A stretch of DNA of 64,000 nucleotides from Geobacteraceae bacterium (GTDB lineage Bacteria; Desulfobacterota; Desulfuromonadia; Geobacterales; Pseudopelobacteraceae). A program made the position numbers and the translations under genes. Each line of letters begins with the position of its first letter. Within the stretch, counting starts at the first letter, position 1. The stretch is taken from assembly GCA_016720395.1 (NCBI GenBank), contig JADKKR010000013.1, positions 1 to 64,000 of the forward strand. The letters run 5' to 3'. This document shows, piece by piece, positions 19,663 through 27,271 of the stretch. The notes under the pieces are model-generated. The model saw only the letters and a list, made by a program, of their open reading frames with translations. It searched no databases and was not told the DNA's origin.

Positions 19663-20544
19663 TCAGAAATTATAGACAACGGCGGCACCGCCTCCGACTT
19701 CTGGACTGCTGTCGGCAATGCCGTGTGATACGAACAAATCGAGCGAGGTTGTACGGGTAACATCCCAGATCATCCGGAGACGGGCTTCCAGCAGGTCCCC
19801 GGTATAGCTTGACGGTGCCGTGGCGCCTTTGAGGATGAGCATCGGGCGGATACTCTGCGTAGCCTGATAGCCGACACCGGCTGTGTAGCTGAGATAGTTT
19901 TTCAGACCGAAACCGGATACCCTCCCCTGATAGTTATAGAGGGCCTCCCCGGTCAGAAGAAGGTCACCAAACCATTTGGTTGCTTCAAGACCGCCCCCGG
20001 CATCGAACTCCCCGGTACCCAGGCCATCCTCGGCATTGGCGGTCGGGAATTTCACGAACAGCGAAGGTCGCAGCTGCGGGGTACGCTCGCCTTCAAACAG
20101 TACGATCACACCACAGCGCAGGATGATATCCCCAAGGCCGGATACGGAAGAGCCTGACGAGCCGGATCCGGCTGTTCCTGTCGAAGCAGCCCCGGTGACA
20201 GAACTGCCGCCCGGGCCTCCCTGACGGATCACTGTTTTTGCTGTATTTGTTGTCTGATTGCTCTGAAACAGGCTGGTGGTGACATTGGAATTGTTCTGGT
20301 AGATGTAGGGCAGTTCGACACCGATATCGATGCGTTCAGTGGGGAACCAGGTTAAAATCAGAGGCAGATACACGCTTTCTGTGGTTGTGCCGGTACCATA
20401 GTCTCCCGAGGCGAATTCGGCACCCAGGCTGATCGAGAAGTCCGATTGTTTGTGCCTCGGGACTTCAGCCGCCGACGCCGGGCTGCAGGACACCCAGATC
20501 ACCAGTAGCGTTGCAGTAACATACCGCAGGTAATGTCGCTTCAT
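19663..20544 (-). CDS. Outer-membrane beta-barrel protein (transporter-like)
   Basis: This 293-residue protein has a signal peptide ending at about SPASAA. It is followed by alternating beta strands typical of an outer-membrane barrel, ending in an aromatic residue (VVYNF). Strands such as YLPLILTWFPTERIDIGVELPY resemble the phenol-degradation MetA/transporter-type family. A Gly/Ser-rich loop lies at about residues 108-135. The start overlaps the upstream stop by ATGA. It heads a run into the kinase and regulator genes, so its level may be tied to the signal they sense. Confidence 0.75.
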   Translation of the reverse strand: MKRHYLRYVTATLLVIWVSCSPASAAEVPRHKQSDFSISLGAEFASGDYGTGTTTESVYLPLILTWFPTERIDIGVELPYIYQNNSNVTTSLFQSNQTTNTAKTVIRQGGPGGSSVTGAASTGTAGSGSSGSSVSGLGDIILRCGVIVLFEGERTPQLRPSLFVKFPTANAEDGLGTGEFDAGGGLEATKWFGDLLLTGEALYNYQGRVSGFGLKNYLSYTAGVGYQATQSIRPMLILKGATAPSSYTGDLLEARLRMIWDVTRTTSLDLFVSHGIADSSPEVGGGAAVVYNF

Positions 20545-21083
20545 CGTCTGCTACCCCCTCTTGAACCGCCTCCCCGGCTGCCGCTTCCACGTGCAGATGC
20601 ACCGGCGCCGCCCTGTTGGCGTATTCCTGTCTGACTTCCCGATGCACTGCGTGACCAGGCCGGTACGCCTGTGTCGGAACGAAGCGTGAGCGTTTCCCCA
20701 CTGGCAGGATTTTCGATACGCTGGGCAAAGAGGTACCGGCTGCCGTCCTTTCCCTGAGCGCGGGAGCCGGTCACCGTTATTTCCTGCCCTTTTACTAAGG
20801 ACAGAGTCTGCTGTTCCCAATACCACCATGGTCCGAGCATGATCGTTACCGTGCCCTGAAGGGTGGACAGAGTCATCACAGCCTGCTCTTCATGCCCCGT
20901 ACGTTCCGGTGCGGTCACGACCGTACCGGTCAAGGTGCCTACCGTATTGACATCAAAGCCTGCAGTAACGTTCAATCCGCTGGCGGTTTCTTTCGTATCG
21001 CTGCCCCAGAAGGCCGCTGCCTCGCGGCAGTACAGGGCTATAGCTATAATAACTGCAAGGGATATGAGAACATGTCGTTTCAT
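20541..21083 (-). CDS. Exported OB-fold-like protein with Gly/Arg tail
   Basis: The start at 21083 (MKRHVLIS) is chosen for ATGAGGAA upstream; an ATG five codons earlier overlaps that site. The 180-residue product has a signal peptide ending near REAAA. A beta domain of about 100 residues follows (GTLTGTVVTAPERTG, GTVTIMLGPWWYWEQQ, GQEITVTGSRAQGKDG) that resembles exported OB-fold proteins. The low-complexity tail is rich in Gly, Ser and Arg (SRGGGSRGGSRR). It is the first gene of the run to 16031. The tail suggests interaction with anionic ligands, by inference only. Confidence 0.7.
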   Translation of the reverse strand: MKRHVLISLAVIIAIALYCREAAAFWGSDTKETASGLNVTAGFDVNTVGTLTGTVVTAPERTGHEEQAVMTLSTLQGTVTIMLGPWWYWEQQTLSLVKGQEITVTGSRAQGKDGSRYLFAQRIENPASGETLTLRSDTGVPAWSRSASGSQTGIRQQGGAGASARGSGSRGGGSRGGSRR

Positions 21084-21152
21084 GGAACTGTTCCTCATTA
21101 TTGTGGCTCATTCAGGTTGTCAGGCGTTCCGGTTGGACAGAATCCGTACAAC

Positions 21153-21189
21153 CCGGAATGGGTGCTGACAAGTATAGCACCCATTCCGG
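21153..21189 (-). terminator. Hairpin downstream of DUF2202 gene
   Basis: A perfect 14-bp inverted repeat (CCGGAATGGGTGCT at 21153-21166, its complement at 21176-21189) has a 9-nt loop. It lies 20 bases past the DUF2202 stop and before the operon at 21083. There is no clear T run. Confidence 0.6.
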
Positions 21190-21208
21190 ATAATTCCAGC
21201 GGCTGATC

Positions 21209-21843
21209 TTAGAGGCCGATTATTGCATCGTAGAGTTCCTGGCTGAGGAACTGGGGCGCATAGGTGACACCCTGGGATGCCAGCGCCTTGACATAGGCGC
21301 GCAGGTGATTCTTCGAACCTTCCAGCAGGCTCAGGTATGCGGTGTCAATATCGAGATGCGTCGTGACATCGATGGCGTGCTGGATGTCGACCATATCGAT
21401 CTCCTCGATGGTGGCGCCCGCATAGAGGCCGTTAATCAGTGATTCTGAGCCGCTGGCCAGCAGTTGATCATATTTGGACTGCAGATCGGCATTGGTGAAC
21501 ACACCGAGTGCCTCCTGAGCCGGGTCAGGAGATTGTATTTGTCGAGCATCTTCTTGATGGTGTCCATATGCTGCTGTTCGGAGGCGGCAATGTTGGAAAA
21601 TGTAATGGCGCCCCACTTCTGGTACATGGCGATATAGACGTCGCGGGCCAGTTTTTCTTCCTCCCGCATGAAGGTCAGCATTTCTGCTTCGGTTGAGGAA
21701 AGCGGGATCGTAACCACGGTGACGGTTTTTGAACTGTCGAACCTGCCAGCCCAGGCAGTGCCGTTGCTAAAGCCTGCGATGAGCGTGGTAAGAACAACGA
21801 GACCTGTCAGGATCGCCGTTTTGATGGATGCTGTTGTTTTCAT
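21209..21843 (-). pseudogene. Exported DUF2202 ferritin-like protein, one frameshift
   Basis: Two frames together give about 211 residues with a signal peptide (LTTLIAGFSNGTAWA). The DUF2202 helical domain follows: LTFMREEEKLARDVYIAMYQKWG, then EQQHMDTIKKMLDKYNL, and after the break DPAQEALGVFTNADLQSKYDQL and VDIQHAIDVT. The Glu/His pattern is that of a four-helix ferritin-like di-metal site. One extra C near 21528 would restore NLPDPAQEAL. If the base is truly missing the protein loses its second half. A stress or metal role is suggested by the fold and neighbours only. Confidence 0.8.
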
Positions 21844-21880
21844 TGCTGTGACTCCTTTTTGGGTAGTGCGTCAGTGTGAA

Positions 21881-21917
21881 CCGCAGAGGACAAGATACTG
21901 TCACCGGGAATCTGCGG
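21881..21917 (-). terminator. Weak hairpin downstream of RDQ-rich protein gene
   Basis: CCGCAGA at 21881-21887 pairs with TCTGCGG at 21911-21917 across a 23-nt loop just past the stop at 21919. It has no T run and is a weak call. Confidence 0.25.
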
Positions 21918-21918
21918 C

Positions 21919-22233
21919 CTATTTAACCTGAAGCCGGTCACGGTCCTGGTCTTTGAGCTGATCCCTGGTCTGGTCCTGATCGAGGTCCTTCAATTGATCG
22001 CGGTCCCTGTCACGCAGACGGTCCTTGTCACCTTGTGTTGTTCCGGCATCCTCCAATTTCTGACCATCACGGTTATGTTCCCGGTGCTGGTACATTTCGC
22101 GCTGTTCAACCTGATTCTGGTTGCGGTTCTGGACCGGGCTTGATGCGCCGCCGCCTTTACCAGCGGCAACCACCGGAGCGGCGCTGCAGATGATTATGCT
22201 GAAGACTAACAGGTGCAGATAGGTGCGTTTCAT
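21919..22233 (-). CDS. Exported Arg/Asp/Gln-rich repetitive protein
   Basis: The start at 22233 (MKRTYLHL) follows GGAAAGGAGAACATC. The 104-residue product has a signal peptide ending near APVVAA. The mature part is almost all polar, with repeated DRDQLKD / DQDQTRD units (RLRDRDRDQLKDLDQDQTRD). Low-complexity, strongly charged mature regions like this are likely disordered or helical. It sits 39 bases downstream of the Q-rich gene and probably shares its sigma-54 promoter. No family is recognised. Confidence 0.65.
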   Translation of the reverse strand: MKRTYLHLLVFSIIICSAAPVVAAGKGGGASSPVQNRNQNQVEQREMYQHREHNRDGQKLEDAGTTQGDKDRLRDRDRDQLKDLDQDQTRDQLKDQDRDRLQVK

Positions 22234-22272
22234 GATGTTCTCCTTTCCGATCATGGTATGACTCGATGTGCT

Positions 22273-22669
22273 TTACGGATTTTCTGCCGGCACGGCAGTG
22301 TTCAAATGTGAACCGTCCTGCAGCCCCTGACCTGTTTCGGGGCGGGTGGTGGAGCCGTTGGCGGTGGTGCCGGTCGTGAGAAACGTTCCGTCCCGACGTT
22401 GCGAGTCGGCCGGCCGGGTCGCTGACACTGTTCCGCTGTTGACTTGATTTTGAGCCCGAGACCGAGTCTGATTCTGAGTTTGAGTCTGTCTGTGTCTGTG
22501 TCTGAACATGAGATTGCTGCTGAATGCCGCTGCCGTTTCCTGGTCCTCTGCCGCCACCACTGCCATTGCCGCCACCGCCACCGCCACCGCCGCGGGCGAA
22601 TGCTTCTCCGGATGACAATGCGGCCACCAATCCCAAAACTGCTGCCATTGTAATGATACGTGATTTCAT
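22273..22669 (-). pseudogene. Exported Gly- and Gln/Thr-rich protein, probable frameshift
   Basis: The frame from 22669 (ribosome site AGGAGGAGCACATC) has a signal peptide (LGLVAALSSGEAFA), a Gly run and HVQTQTQT. It then turns into a Ser/Asp-rich frame that would overrun the next gene. Shifting frame within a CAGACA-type repeat at about 22486-22502 gives QTQTQNQTRSRAQNQVNSG and a stop at 22273, just before the next ribosome site. That reading fits its neighbours better. A 4-base slippage gain in the repeat is the likely cause. The native product would be about 130 residues, exported, with unknown role. Confidence 0.55.
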
Positions 22670-22713
22670 GATGTGCTCCTCCTTGTATCTGATTAATGAA
22701 TCTAACCTGTAGA

Positions 22714-22731
22714 GAGCACGTCATATGCCAA
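22714..22731 (-). promoter_or_regulatory. Sigma-54 (-24/-12) promoter
   Basis: The minus strand reads TTGGCATATGACGTGCTC, with the GG-N10-GC core intact (TGGCAT, N5, GTGCT). Transcription would start near 22703, about 35 bases before the start codon at 22669. It is the best sigma-54 match I see in the window and would drive the Q-rich, RDQ-rich and perhaps DUF2202 genes. Two NtrC-type activators are encoded within 11 kb. Confidence 0.65.
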
Positions 22732-22897
22732 AAATGTAACATGCTGAAATTGAGAATAATTATAGTTAAAGGTATTCTTGTATCAGGCGAGAAACGTGCA
22801 GATATTGCACTTTGAGTTTTTGTTTTGCACCTGTTGCACGGTGACTTTGGTGGGCGGGTTGTGAAGTCTGCGCGGTTTAAGTAATGGAAAGAAAAAA

Positions 22898-22925
22898 GCA
22901 CCTGCAGTCTTCATGATGCAGGTGC
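22898..22925 (-). terminator. Rho-independent terminator
   Basis: GCACCTGCA at 22898-22906 pairs with TGCAGGTGC at 22917-22925. On the minus strand six T follow. It lies downstream of the methyltransferase-like gene ending at 22983. The rest of 22732-22897 shows no gene. Confidence 0.75.
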
Positions 22926-22982
22926 CTGTTGCTCTATTTTTGATCTTCTGCCTGCTTGTAGCTCTGCTTCAGACTGACGATG

Positions 22983-23954
22983 CTATCGGTATTTGGAAAG
23001 CTCCCTGGCCAGGCATTCGATATGCCGTTCATCGCTGCCGCAGCAGCCGCCCATAATCTTCATGCCCAGTTCACCGTGAAGCGCCGATACATCATGTCCG
23101 AAGGCCTCCGGGGCCTCCTCCACCAGTTCGCTGCTGGCATCAAGCTCTTCAGGGGTGAGGGCGGCAGTGTTGGCCAGCAGGCCGATCACCCGCTCCCTGA
23201 CCAGCGGAGACGAGTTGTACTCATGCAGCAGGGCACTGCGGAAGAATGAGGCATGGGTGCAGTTGATCAAATAGGCCAGTGGACGCGGTGTGACGGCTGA
23301 GTCGATGGTGGCGATGGCCTCGTTCAACGGCGTGCCGTCCAGCAGGGTCCCACCGGGTCGGACCACGAAACTGACCAGATAGGGGAGTCCGGTAGCGGCC
23401 AGGGCCCGGGCCAGCCCGACCGCCTCGCTCAGTGCCGGCAGGGTGGCTGCCAGCAGGAAGTCGACTCCGGCTGCTGCCAGGGCCCCGGCCTGCCAGGAAT
23501 GGAAGTCGGCAGCCGCAGCCGCGGTCATGGCATCGGACGGTCTGTAGGCATCACCACGACAGCTCATCAGCCCGCAGACGGCGACCTTCCGGGCATAGTC
23601 GCCGTAGCTGCGTCGCAGCCCGTCCAGGAAGCGGACATTGTCGCCGTTGAGATCGCGGCCGGATAGTCCGGCGGCTGCGATGCGTTCACGACCGGCCCGC
23701 CAGGTGGGGGTGGAAAGCAGCAGTGGCAGCCCGTAACGCTGCCCGATGTCCAGGTACTGGCGACAGATGGCCTCCAGTGCCGACCGGCCTTCAGGCTGGT
23801 AGATCAGGGCCGAATTGACCACATGCTCGTCCAGCTGGATACGCTCTGTGCGCCGCAGGCGCTCGATGACCGCCCCTTCGCCCAGGATGACCGGAGATGA
23901 GGCCAGCAGTTCTGCGAAGGATACGCCGGTACCGGTTGTCGCACTGCATACCAT
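22983..23954 (-). CDS. Homocysteine S-methyltransferase family protein
   Basis: The ATG at 23954 follows AAGGAGTCCTTTG. The 323-residue product fits the Pfam homocysteine S-methyltransferase barrel (MmuM/BHMT type). The zinc-binding Cys residues are visible as INCTH and GGCCGSDERHI near the C-terminus. These enzymes transfer a methyl group from a donor such as S-methylmethionine to homocysteine. The N-terminal 'GEGAVIERLRR' replaces the usual DGxxGTxL motif, so substrate use is uncertain. It is a single gene with its own terminator. Confidence 0.85.
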   Translation of the reverse strand: MVCSATTGTGVSFAELLASSPVILGEGAVIERLRRTERIQLDEHVVNSALIYQPEGRSALEAICRQYLDIGQRYGLPLLLSTPTWRAGRERIAAAGLSGRDLNGDNVRFLDGLRRSYGDYARKVAVCGLMSCRGDAYRPSDAMTAAAAADFHSWQAGALAAAGVDFLLAATLPALSEAVGLARALAATGLPYLVSFVVRPGGTLLDGTPLNEAIATIDSAVTPRPLAYLINCTHASFFRSALLHEYNSSPLVRERVIGLLANTAALTPEELDASSELVEEAPEAFGHDVSALHGELGMKIMGGCCGSDERHIECLARELSKYR

Positions 23955-23991
23955 CAAAGGACTCCTTCACTGCGAAAAAAACCGTGCACTA

Positions 23992-24019
23992 TCACACCGA
24001 CCCTCGAGGATTGGTGTGA
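23992..24019 (-). terminator. Hairpin downstream of Lys/Ala-rich gene
   Basis: TCACACC at 23992-23998 pairs with GGTGTGA at 24013-24019 and the stem may extend inward. On the minus strand a T7 run follows about 11 bases later, so it is an imperfect terminator. Confidence 0.4.
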
Positions 24020-24049
24020 CGGTGTCGGTTGAGCTTACCCATTAAATAA

Positions 24050-24418
24050 TTACTTAGCGGTTGGTGGAATAACAGGGGTGTTTTCTTTAGGGGTGCCCGT
24101 GCCGGTAGCCTTTGAATTCCTTCTGGCATCTTTGTTTCTCTTCCTCAATTTTTCAGATCTTGCTGCCTCAATTGCATCCTCGGCAGGCGGTTCGGCAACA
24201 ACAGTTTTCTTTGCCGCAGCTGCCGCCTTTGCTGCTCTGGCCTCTTTTTCGCTCTTCCTATGCTTCGCTGTGGTTTCGGCAGCAGTTGCCTTTGTAGCTG
24301 CAGTTTTGGGTGCGGTGGGCACCGTGGGTACCGTGGCTGGCGTTTCTACTGCAATTACTGCTGTGGTGAATGTTGCCATTATGATGACATTTGTAATGAC
24401 TGTCAGAATCTTGTTCAT
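24050..24418 (-). CDS. Exported Lys/Ala/Thr-rich low-complexity protein
   Basis: This 122-residue frame starts after GGAGGAGTCCCAC. It has a hydrophobic signal peptide (VIIMATFTTAVIAVE), then a Pro/Thr/Val stretch. A highly charged helix follows (KHRKSEKEARAAKAAAAAKK, RSEKLRKRNKDARRN) and a Pro-rich end. The composition suggests an exported basic protein that could contact DNA, lipopolysaccharide or peptidoglycan; this is inference. It stands alone between the methyltransferase-like gene and tRNA-Arg. The 24419-24818 stretch upstream has no gene I can support. Confidence 0.6.
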   Translation of the reverse strand: MNKILTVITNVIIMATFTTAVIAVETPATVPTVPTAPKTAATKATAAETTAKHRKSEKEARAAKAAAAAKKTVVAEPPAEDAIEAARSEKLRKRNKDARRNSKATGTGTPKENTPVIPPTAK

Positions 24419-24818
24419 GTGGGACTCCTCCGTTATTTGATTTTGGAAGCAAATATACAGTCAGTATATCCGTTCCTCGGTTCATTGCCGTATTCTCCAG
24501 GTATAATTCCGTGTTCGTTATCTACACGTGCCATCTCAGGCCTTTGCAGTCCCTACATGCATAAATCCATACATATCGGCAACAGTATTCACTGCCAACG
24601 TACAAGCGGATACCGATTTTCCTTTTCAAACTGATGAAATAGTCAACAGGAATGGATTAGTTTTTTCATATGAATCCTTCCGTGGAGTTATAGCACAGGT
24701 GTAAAGAAATTCGATAGCAAATATGAGGGGTAAGGGGGATAAAACAGGTACCGGCAGAGCGGGGCGGATGAGTCTGAATGACTGACCCTGTAATGACCCT
24801 GTGAAAAATAATACAACA

Positions 24819-24851
24819 AAAGGGGCTACAGTTTATCGCTGCTACCCCTTT
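24819..24851 (-). terminator. Terminator of tRNA-Arg
   Basis: AAAGGGGCTACAG at 24819-24831 pairs, with one mismatch and wobbles, with CTGCTACCCCTTT at 24839-24851. On the minus strand it is followed by TTTTGTTGTATTATTTTT. It sits just past the tRNA 3' end. Confidence 0.65.
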
Positions 24852-24858
24852 GATTTAT

Positions 24859-24935
24859 TGGCGCGCCCTGCAGGATTCGAACCTGCGGCCTACGGCTTAG
24901 AAGGCCGTTGCTCTATCCAACTGAGCTAAGAGCGC
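24859..24935 (-). tRNA. tRNA-Arg (UCU anticodon)
   Basis: The minus strand folds as a full cloverleaf. The acceptor stem GCGCTCT pairs with AGGGCGC (one wobble). The D arm contains TAGCTCAGTTGGATAGAGC, the anticodon stem-loop CGGCCTTCTAAGCCG carries TCT, and the T arm has GGTTCGAATCC. CCA is encoded at the 3' end. Confidence 0.97.
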
Positions 24936-25034
24936 ATGGAATAGGTGTTCCCTTCGTCGGGGGAAGCAGACTAGCATAAAGTTGTATCAACGGCAACCCG
25001 CAATCGCATCTGATGTCCGGGTATCAGACGAAAA

Positions 25035-25055
25035 CGCCGGGCGAATCGCCCGGCG
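25035..25055 (-). terminator. Rho-independent terminator
   Basis: CGCCGGGCG at 25035-25043 and CGCCCGGCG at 25047-25055 form a 9-bp stem with a 3-nt loop; on the minus strand TTTT follows. It closes the ferritin operon just past the stop at 25062. Confidence 0.75.
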
Positions 25056-25061
25056 GTGCTT

Positions 25062-25292
25062 CTAAGCTTCCCTGGTTTCGCTCTTGATCAGCTCAACGAT
25101 CCGTTCGTAGAGCTGATCGCCGTCCGTGCCGGTGACCTTCTTTTTATCGACAGTTGCCATGGGATTGTCACGACAGGCGCCGCACTGCTTGACGCAACCC
25201 TTGATCTTGATGTTCAGGTCAGGAAACTCTTCGGTCAGGCGGCGATAGACCTTGCCCTTGCCTTTGTTATGTTCGCAGAAGCGGATTTTCAT
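25062..25292 (-). CDS. DUF1450-like thioredoxin-fold Fe-S protein
   Basis: This 76-residue protein starts at MKIRFCEHNKGKGKVYRRL, one base after the ferritin stop, so translation is coupled and no strong ribosome site is needed. The Cys pattern (FCEHN, then IKGCVKQCGACRDNPMATVDKKKV) is that of small thioredoxin-like [2Fe-2S] or YuzB/DUF1450 proteins. The pairing with ferritin suggests it may pass electrons for iron release or oxidation, or serve Fe-S handling (inference). Confidence 0.8.
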   Translation of the reverse strand: MKIRFCEHNKGKGKVYRRLTEEFPDLNIKIKGCVKQCGACRDNPMATVDKKKVTGTDGDQLYERIVELIKSETREA

Positions 25293-25293
25293 C

Positions 25294-25815
25294 TCAGACC
25301 GCCAGCGGAGATCCGGGAGGTGCCACAAAGACCCGCTGGGCCATCTCACCGTCGATCATCAGGATGCCGTGCCCGTTGTCACCTACCAGCTTGAGCTTGG
25401 CGATCAGGTCACGATCGTTGTTCTCCTCTTCGATCTGCTCGGTGACGAACCACTGCAGAAAGATCTGGGAGGCGTGGTCCTTGTCTTTGACGGCCAGTTC
25501 GCACAGGTCATTGATGCATGCAGTAATGAGCTGCTCGTGGGTCAGTGTCTTTTCAAACATCTCCAGCAGTGATTTGTAGGAGTTGGGCACCGCCTTGCTC
25601 GCAGGCAGCGTGATGTTGATACCCTGATCGATCAGGTAGGTGTAGAACTTCATGAAATGAATCATCTCTTCCCGGTACTGGACCATGAACCAGTTGGCGG
25701 CGCCCTTGAGTCCCTTCTCATTGGAGCAGGACGACATGGAAAGGTACAGGTGGGCTGAGTAGAGTTCCAGGTTCATATGCTTGTTGAGAGCGTCTGCCAT
25801 TTTTTTGCTGATCAT
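25294..25815 (-). CDS. Ferritin (non-haem, FtnA-like)
   Basis: This 173-residue four-helix protein follows GGAGGAAACAAACT. Ferroxidase ligands are in place: Glu17 in MNLELYSAH, Glu50 and His53 in REEMIHFMKF, a Glu in ACINDLCELAV and Gln in VTEQIEEENN. It should store iron as a 24-mer in the cytoplasm. It is cotranscribed with the thioredoxin-like Fe-S protein. Its promoter (25870-25898) carries a palindrome in the spacer that fits an Rrf2/IscR-type repressor. Confidence 0.95.
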   Translation of the reverse strand: MISKKMADALNKHMNLELYSAHLYLSMSSCSNEKGLKGAANWFMVQYREEMIHFMKFYTYLIDQGINITLPASKAVPNSYKSLLEMFEKTLTHEQLITACINDLCELAVKDKDHASQIFLQWFVTEQIEEENNDRDLIAKLKLVGDNGHGILMIDGEMAQRVFVAPPGSPLAV

Positions 25816-25869
25816 AGTTTGTTTCCTCCGATGTGGGCTAGTAGTCGAGCCAAATTTTTACAGTGTACG

Positions 25870-25898
25870 ATTATCGGACAAAAATAGTCCTTTGTCAA
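25870..25898 (-). promoter_or_regulatory. Ferritin promoter with Rrf2/IscR-like palindrome
   Basis: On the minus strand TTGACA (25898-25893) and GATAAT (25875-25870) are separated by 17 bases. The spacer holds GGACTATTTTTGTCC (25890-25876), close to the IscR-type GACT-N5-AGTC pattern with one change. The -35 overlaps the rarA stop codon. Regulation by an Fe-S-sensing repressor is inferred. Confidence 0.65.
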
Positions 25899-27271
25899 GC
25901 AGCGGGAGTTTTGGCAGCCATCATGGCACGCAACCATTCCATCCGTTCGATGATGCTCTTTTCAAAACCATGTCCTTTCGGCAGGTAAAACTTCCGTCCG
26001 GCGAGCCTGTCCGGCAGGCACTGCTGACCGGCGTAGCCTTCATCGTAGTCGTGGGCGTACTGGTAGCCCTTGCCGTAGCCACTCTCCTTCATCAGCCTGG
26101 TGGGGGCGTTGCGGATATGCAATGGAACCGGCAGCGCCCCGCTCTGCCGGACCTCGGCCAGGGCCGCGTCGATGCCGAGGTAGGAGGCATTGGATTTGGG
26201 GGCCGTGGCCAGGTAGGTGACCGCCTGTCCCAGGATGATGCGCCCTTCGGGCATGCCGACTACCTGGAAGGCCTGCAGCGCGGAAACCGCCATCTGCAGG
26301 GCACGCGGGTCGGCGTTGCCGATGTCTTCGGATGCCAGGATGATCATGCGGCGCAGGATGAAGAGCGGGTCCTCGCCCGCCTCAAGCATGCGGGCCAGCC
26401 AGTACAGAGATGCATCCGGGTCGCTGCCGCGTATGGATTTTATAAATGCTGAAATTACGTTGTAATGCTCCTCGCCCCCCTTGTCGTAGAGCAGGGCCTT
26501 CTTCTGAAGAGCCTCCTGGGCAATATCCAGCGTGATACAGCCCTGGTGATGCCCTTTCATCAGCGATGCAGCTACCTCCAGGGTGTTCAGCGCGACGCGG
26601 GCATCGCCATCGCTCTGCAGGGCAAGGAACTCAAGTGCATCAGGGTCAGCGGTCAACCCGAGAGACCCCAGCCCGCGCTTCGCGTCGGACAGGGCCTGTT
26701 CCAGGATGACCCGCACCGTTGAAGGTTCGAGCTGCTGCAGCGTCAGTACGCGACATCGGGAGAGCAGGGGGGCGATGACCTCAAAGGACGGATTTTCGGT
26801 TGTGGCGCCGATGATGGTGACGATCCCCTTTTCCACGGAGGGAAGAAAGGCATCCTGCTGGGATTTGCTGAAGCGGTGAATCTCATCGACGAACAGGATC
26901 GTGCGTTGTCCGCGGGCGGCATAGCCCTCGGCCTCGCGGAAGATTTCGCGGATTTCCTTGATGCCGGAGAGTATGGCGGAGAAGAAGATAAAACGGGAAC
27001 TGGTCTCTGCGGCGATGACGTGGGCCAGGGTTGTCTTGCCGCAACCCGGGGGGCCCCAGAAAATGAGGGACGAGAGGCTGTCGGTTTCGATCATACGCCG
27101 CAGGATGCGCCCCTCGCCCAGCAGATGTTCCTGGCCGGTGAATTCGGCGATACAGCGGGGCCGCATGCGCTCGGCCAGCGGTGCGCCGGAAGCTGCCTGG
27201 CCGATCCGTGCCGACCCCGCAGCAGGGGCCTCCCAGAGTCCGGGTGTATTCAGATCCGTTTCCCGGCTCAT
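25895..27271 (-). CDS. rarA: Replication-associated recombination protein A (AAA ATPase)
   Basis: This 458-residue protein matches RarA/MgsA/WRNIP1. An N-terminal RMRPRCIAEFTGQEHLLGEG segment is followed by Walker A GPPGCGKTT (about 72-80), Walker B LFVDEIHRF and sensor 1 GATTENPSF. The C-terminal domain holds IKSIRGSDPDASLYWLARML. It acts at stalled replication forks. Its ATG overlaps the glgP stop by four bases, so it is the downstream gene of a two-gene unit, an unusual pairing with a carbohydrate enzyme. Confidence 0.95.
   Translation of the reverse strand: MSRETDLNTPGLWEAPAAGSARIGQAASGAPLAERMRPRCIAEFTGQEHLLGEGRILRRMIETDSLSSLIFWGPPGCGKTTLAHVIAAETSSRFIFFSAILSGIKEIREIFREAEGYAARGQRTILFVDEIHRFSKSQQDAFLPSVEKGIVTIIGATTENPSFEVIAPLLSRCRVLTLQQLEPSTVRVILEQALSDAKRGLGSLGLTADPDALEFLALQSDGDARVALNTLEVAASLMKGHHQGCITLDIAQEALQKKALLYDKGGEEHYNVISAFIKSIRGSDPDASLYWLARMLEAGEDPLFILRRMIILASEDIGNADPRALQMAVSALQAFQVVGMPEGRIILGQAVTYLATAPKSNASYLGIDAALAEVRQSGALPVPLHIRNAPTRLMKESGYGKGYQYAHDYDEGYAGQQCLPDRLAGRKFYLPKGHGFEKSIIERMEWLRAMMAAKTPAA

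Noticed and set aside
22157..22669. 170-codon reading of the Gln-rich exported gene without frameshift
   Set aside because: It runs through the ribosome site and start of the next gene and becomes random-looking after the CAGACA repeat; the shifted reading ends cleanly at 22273.
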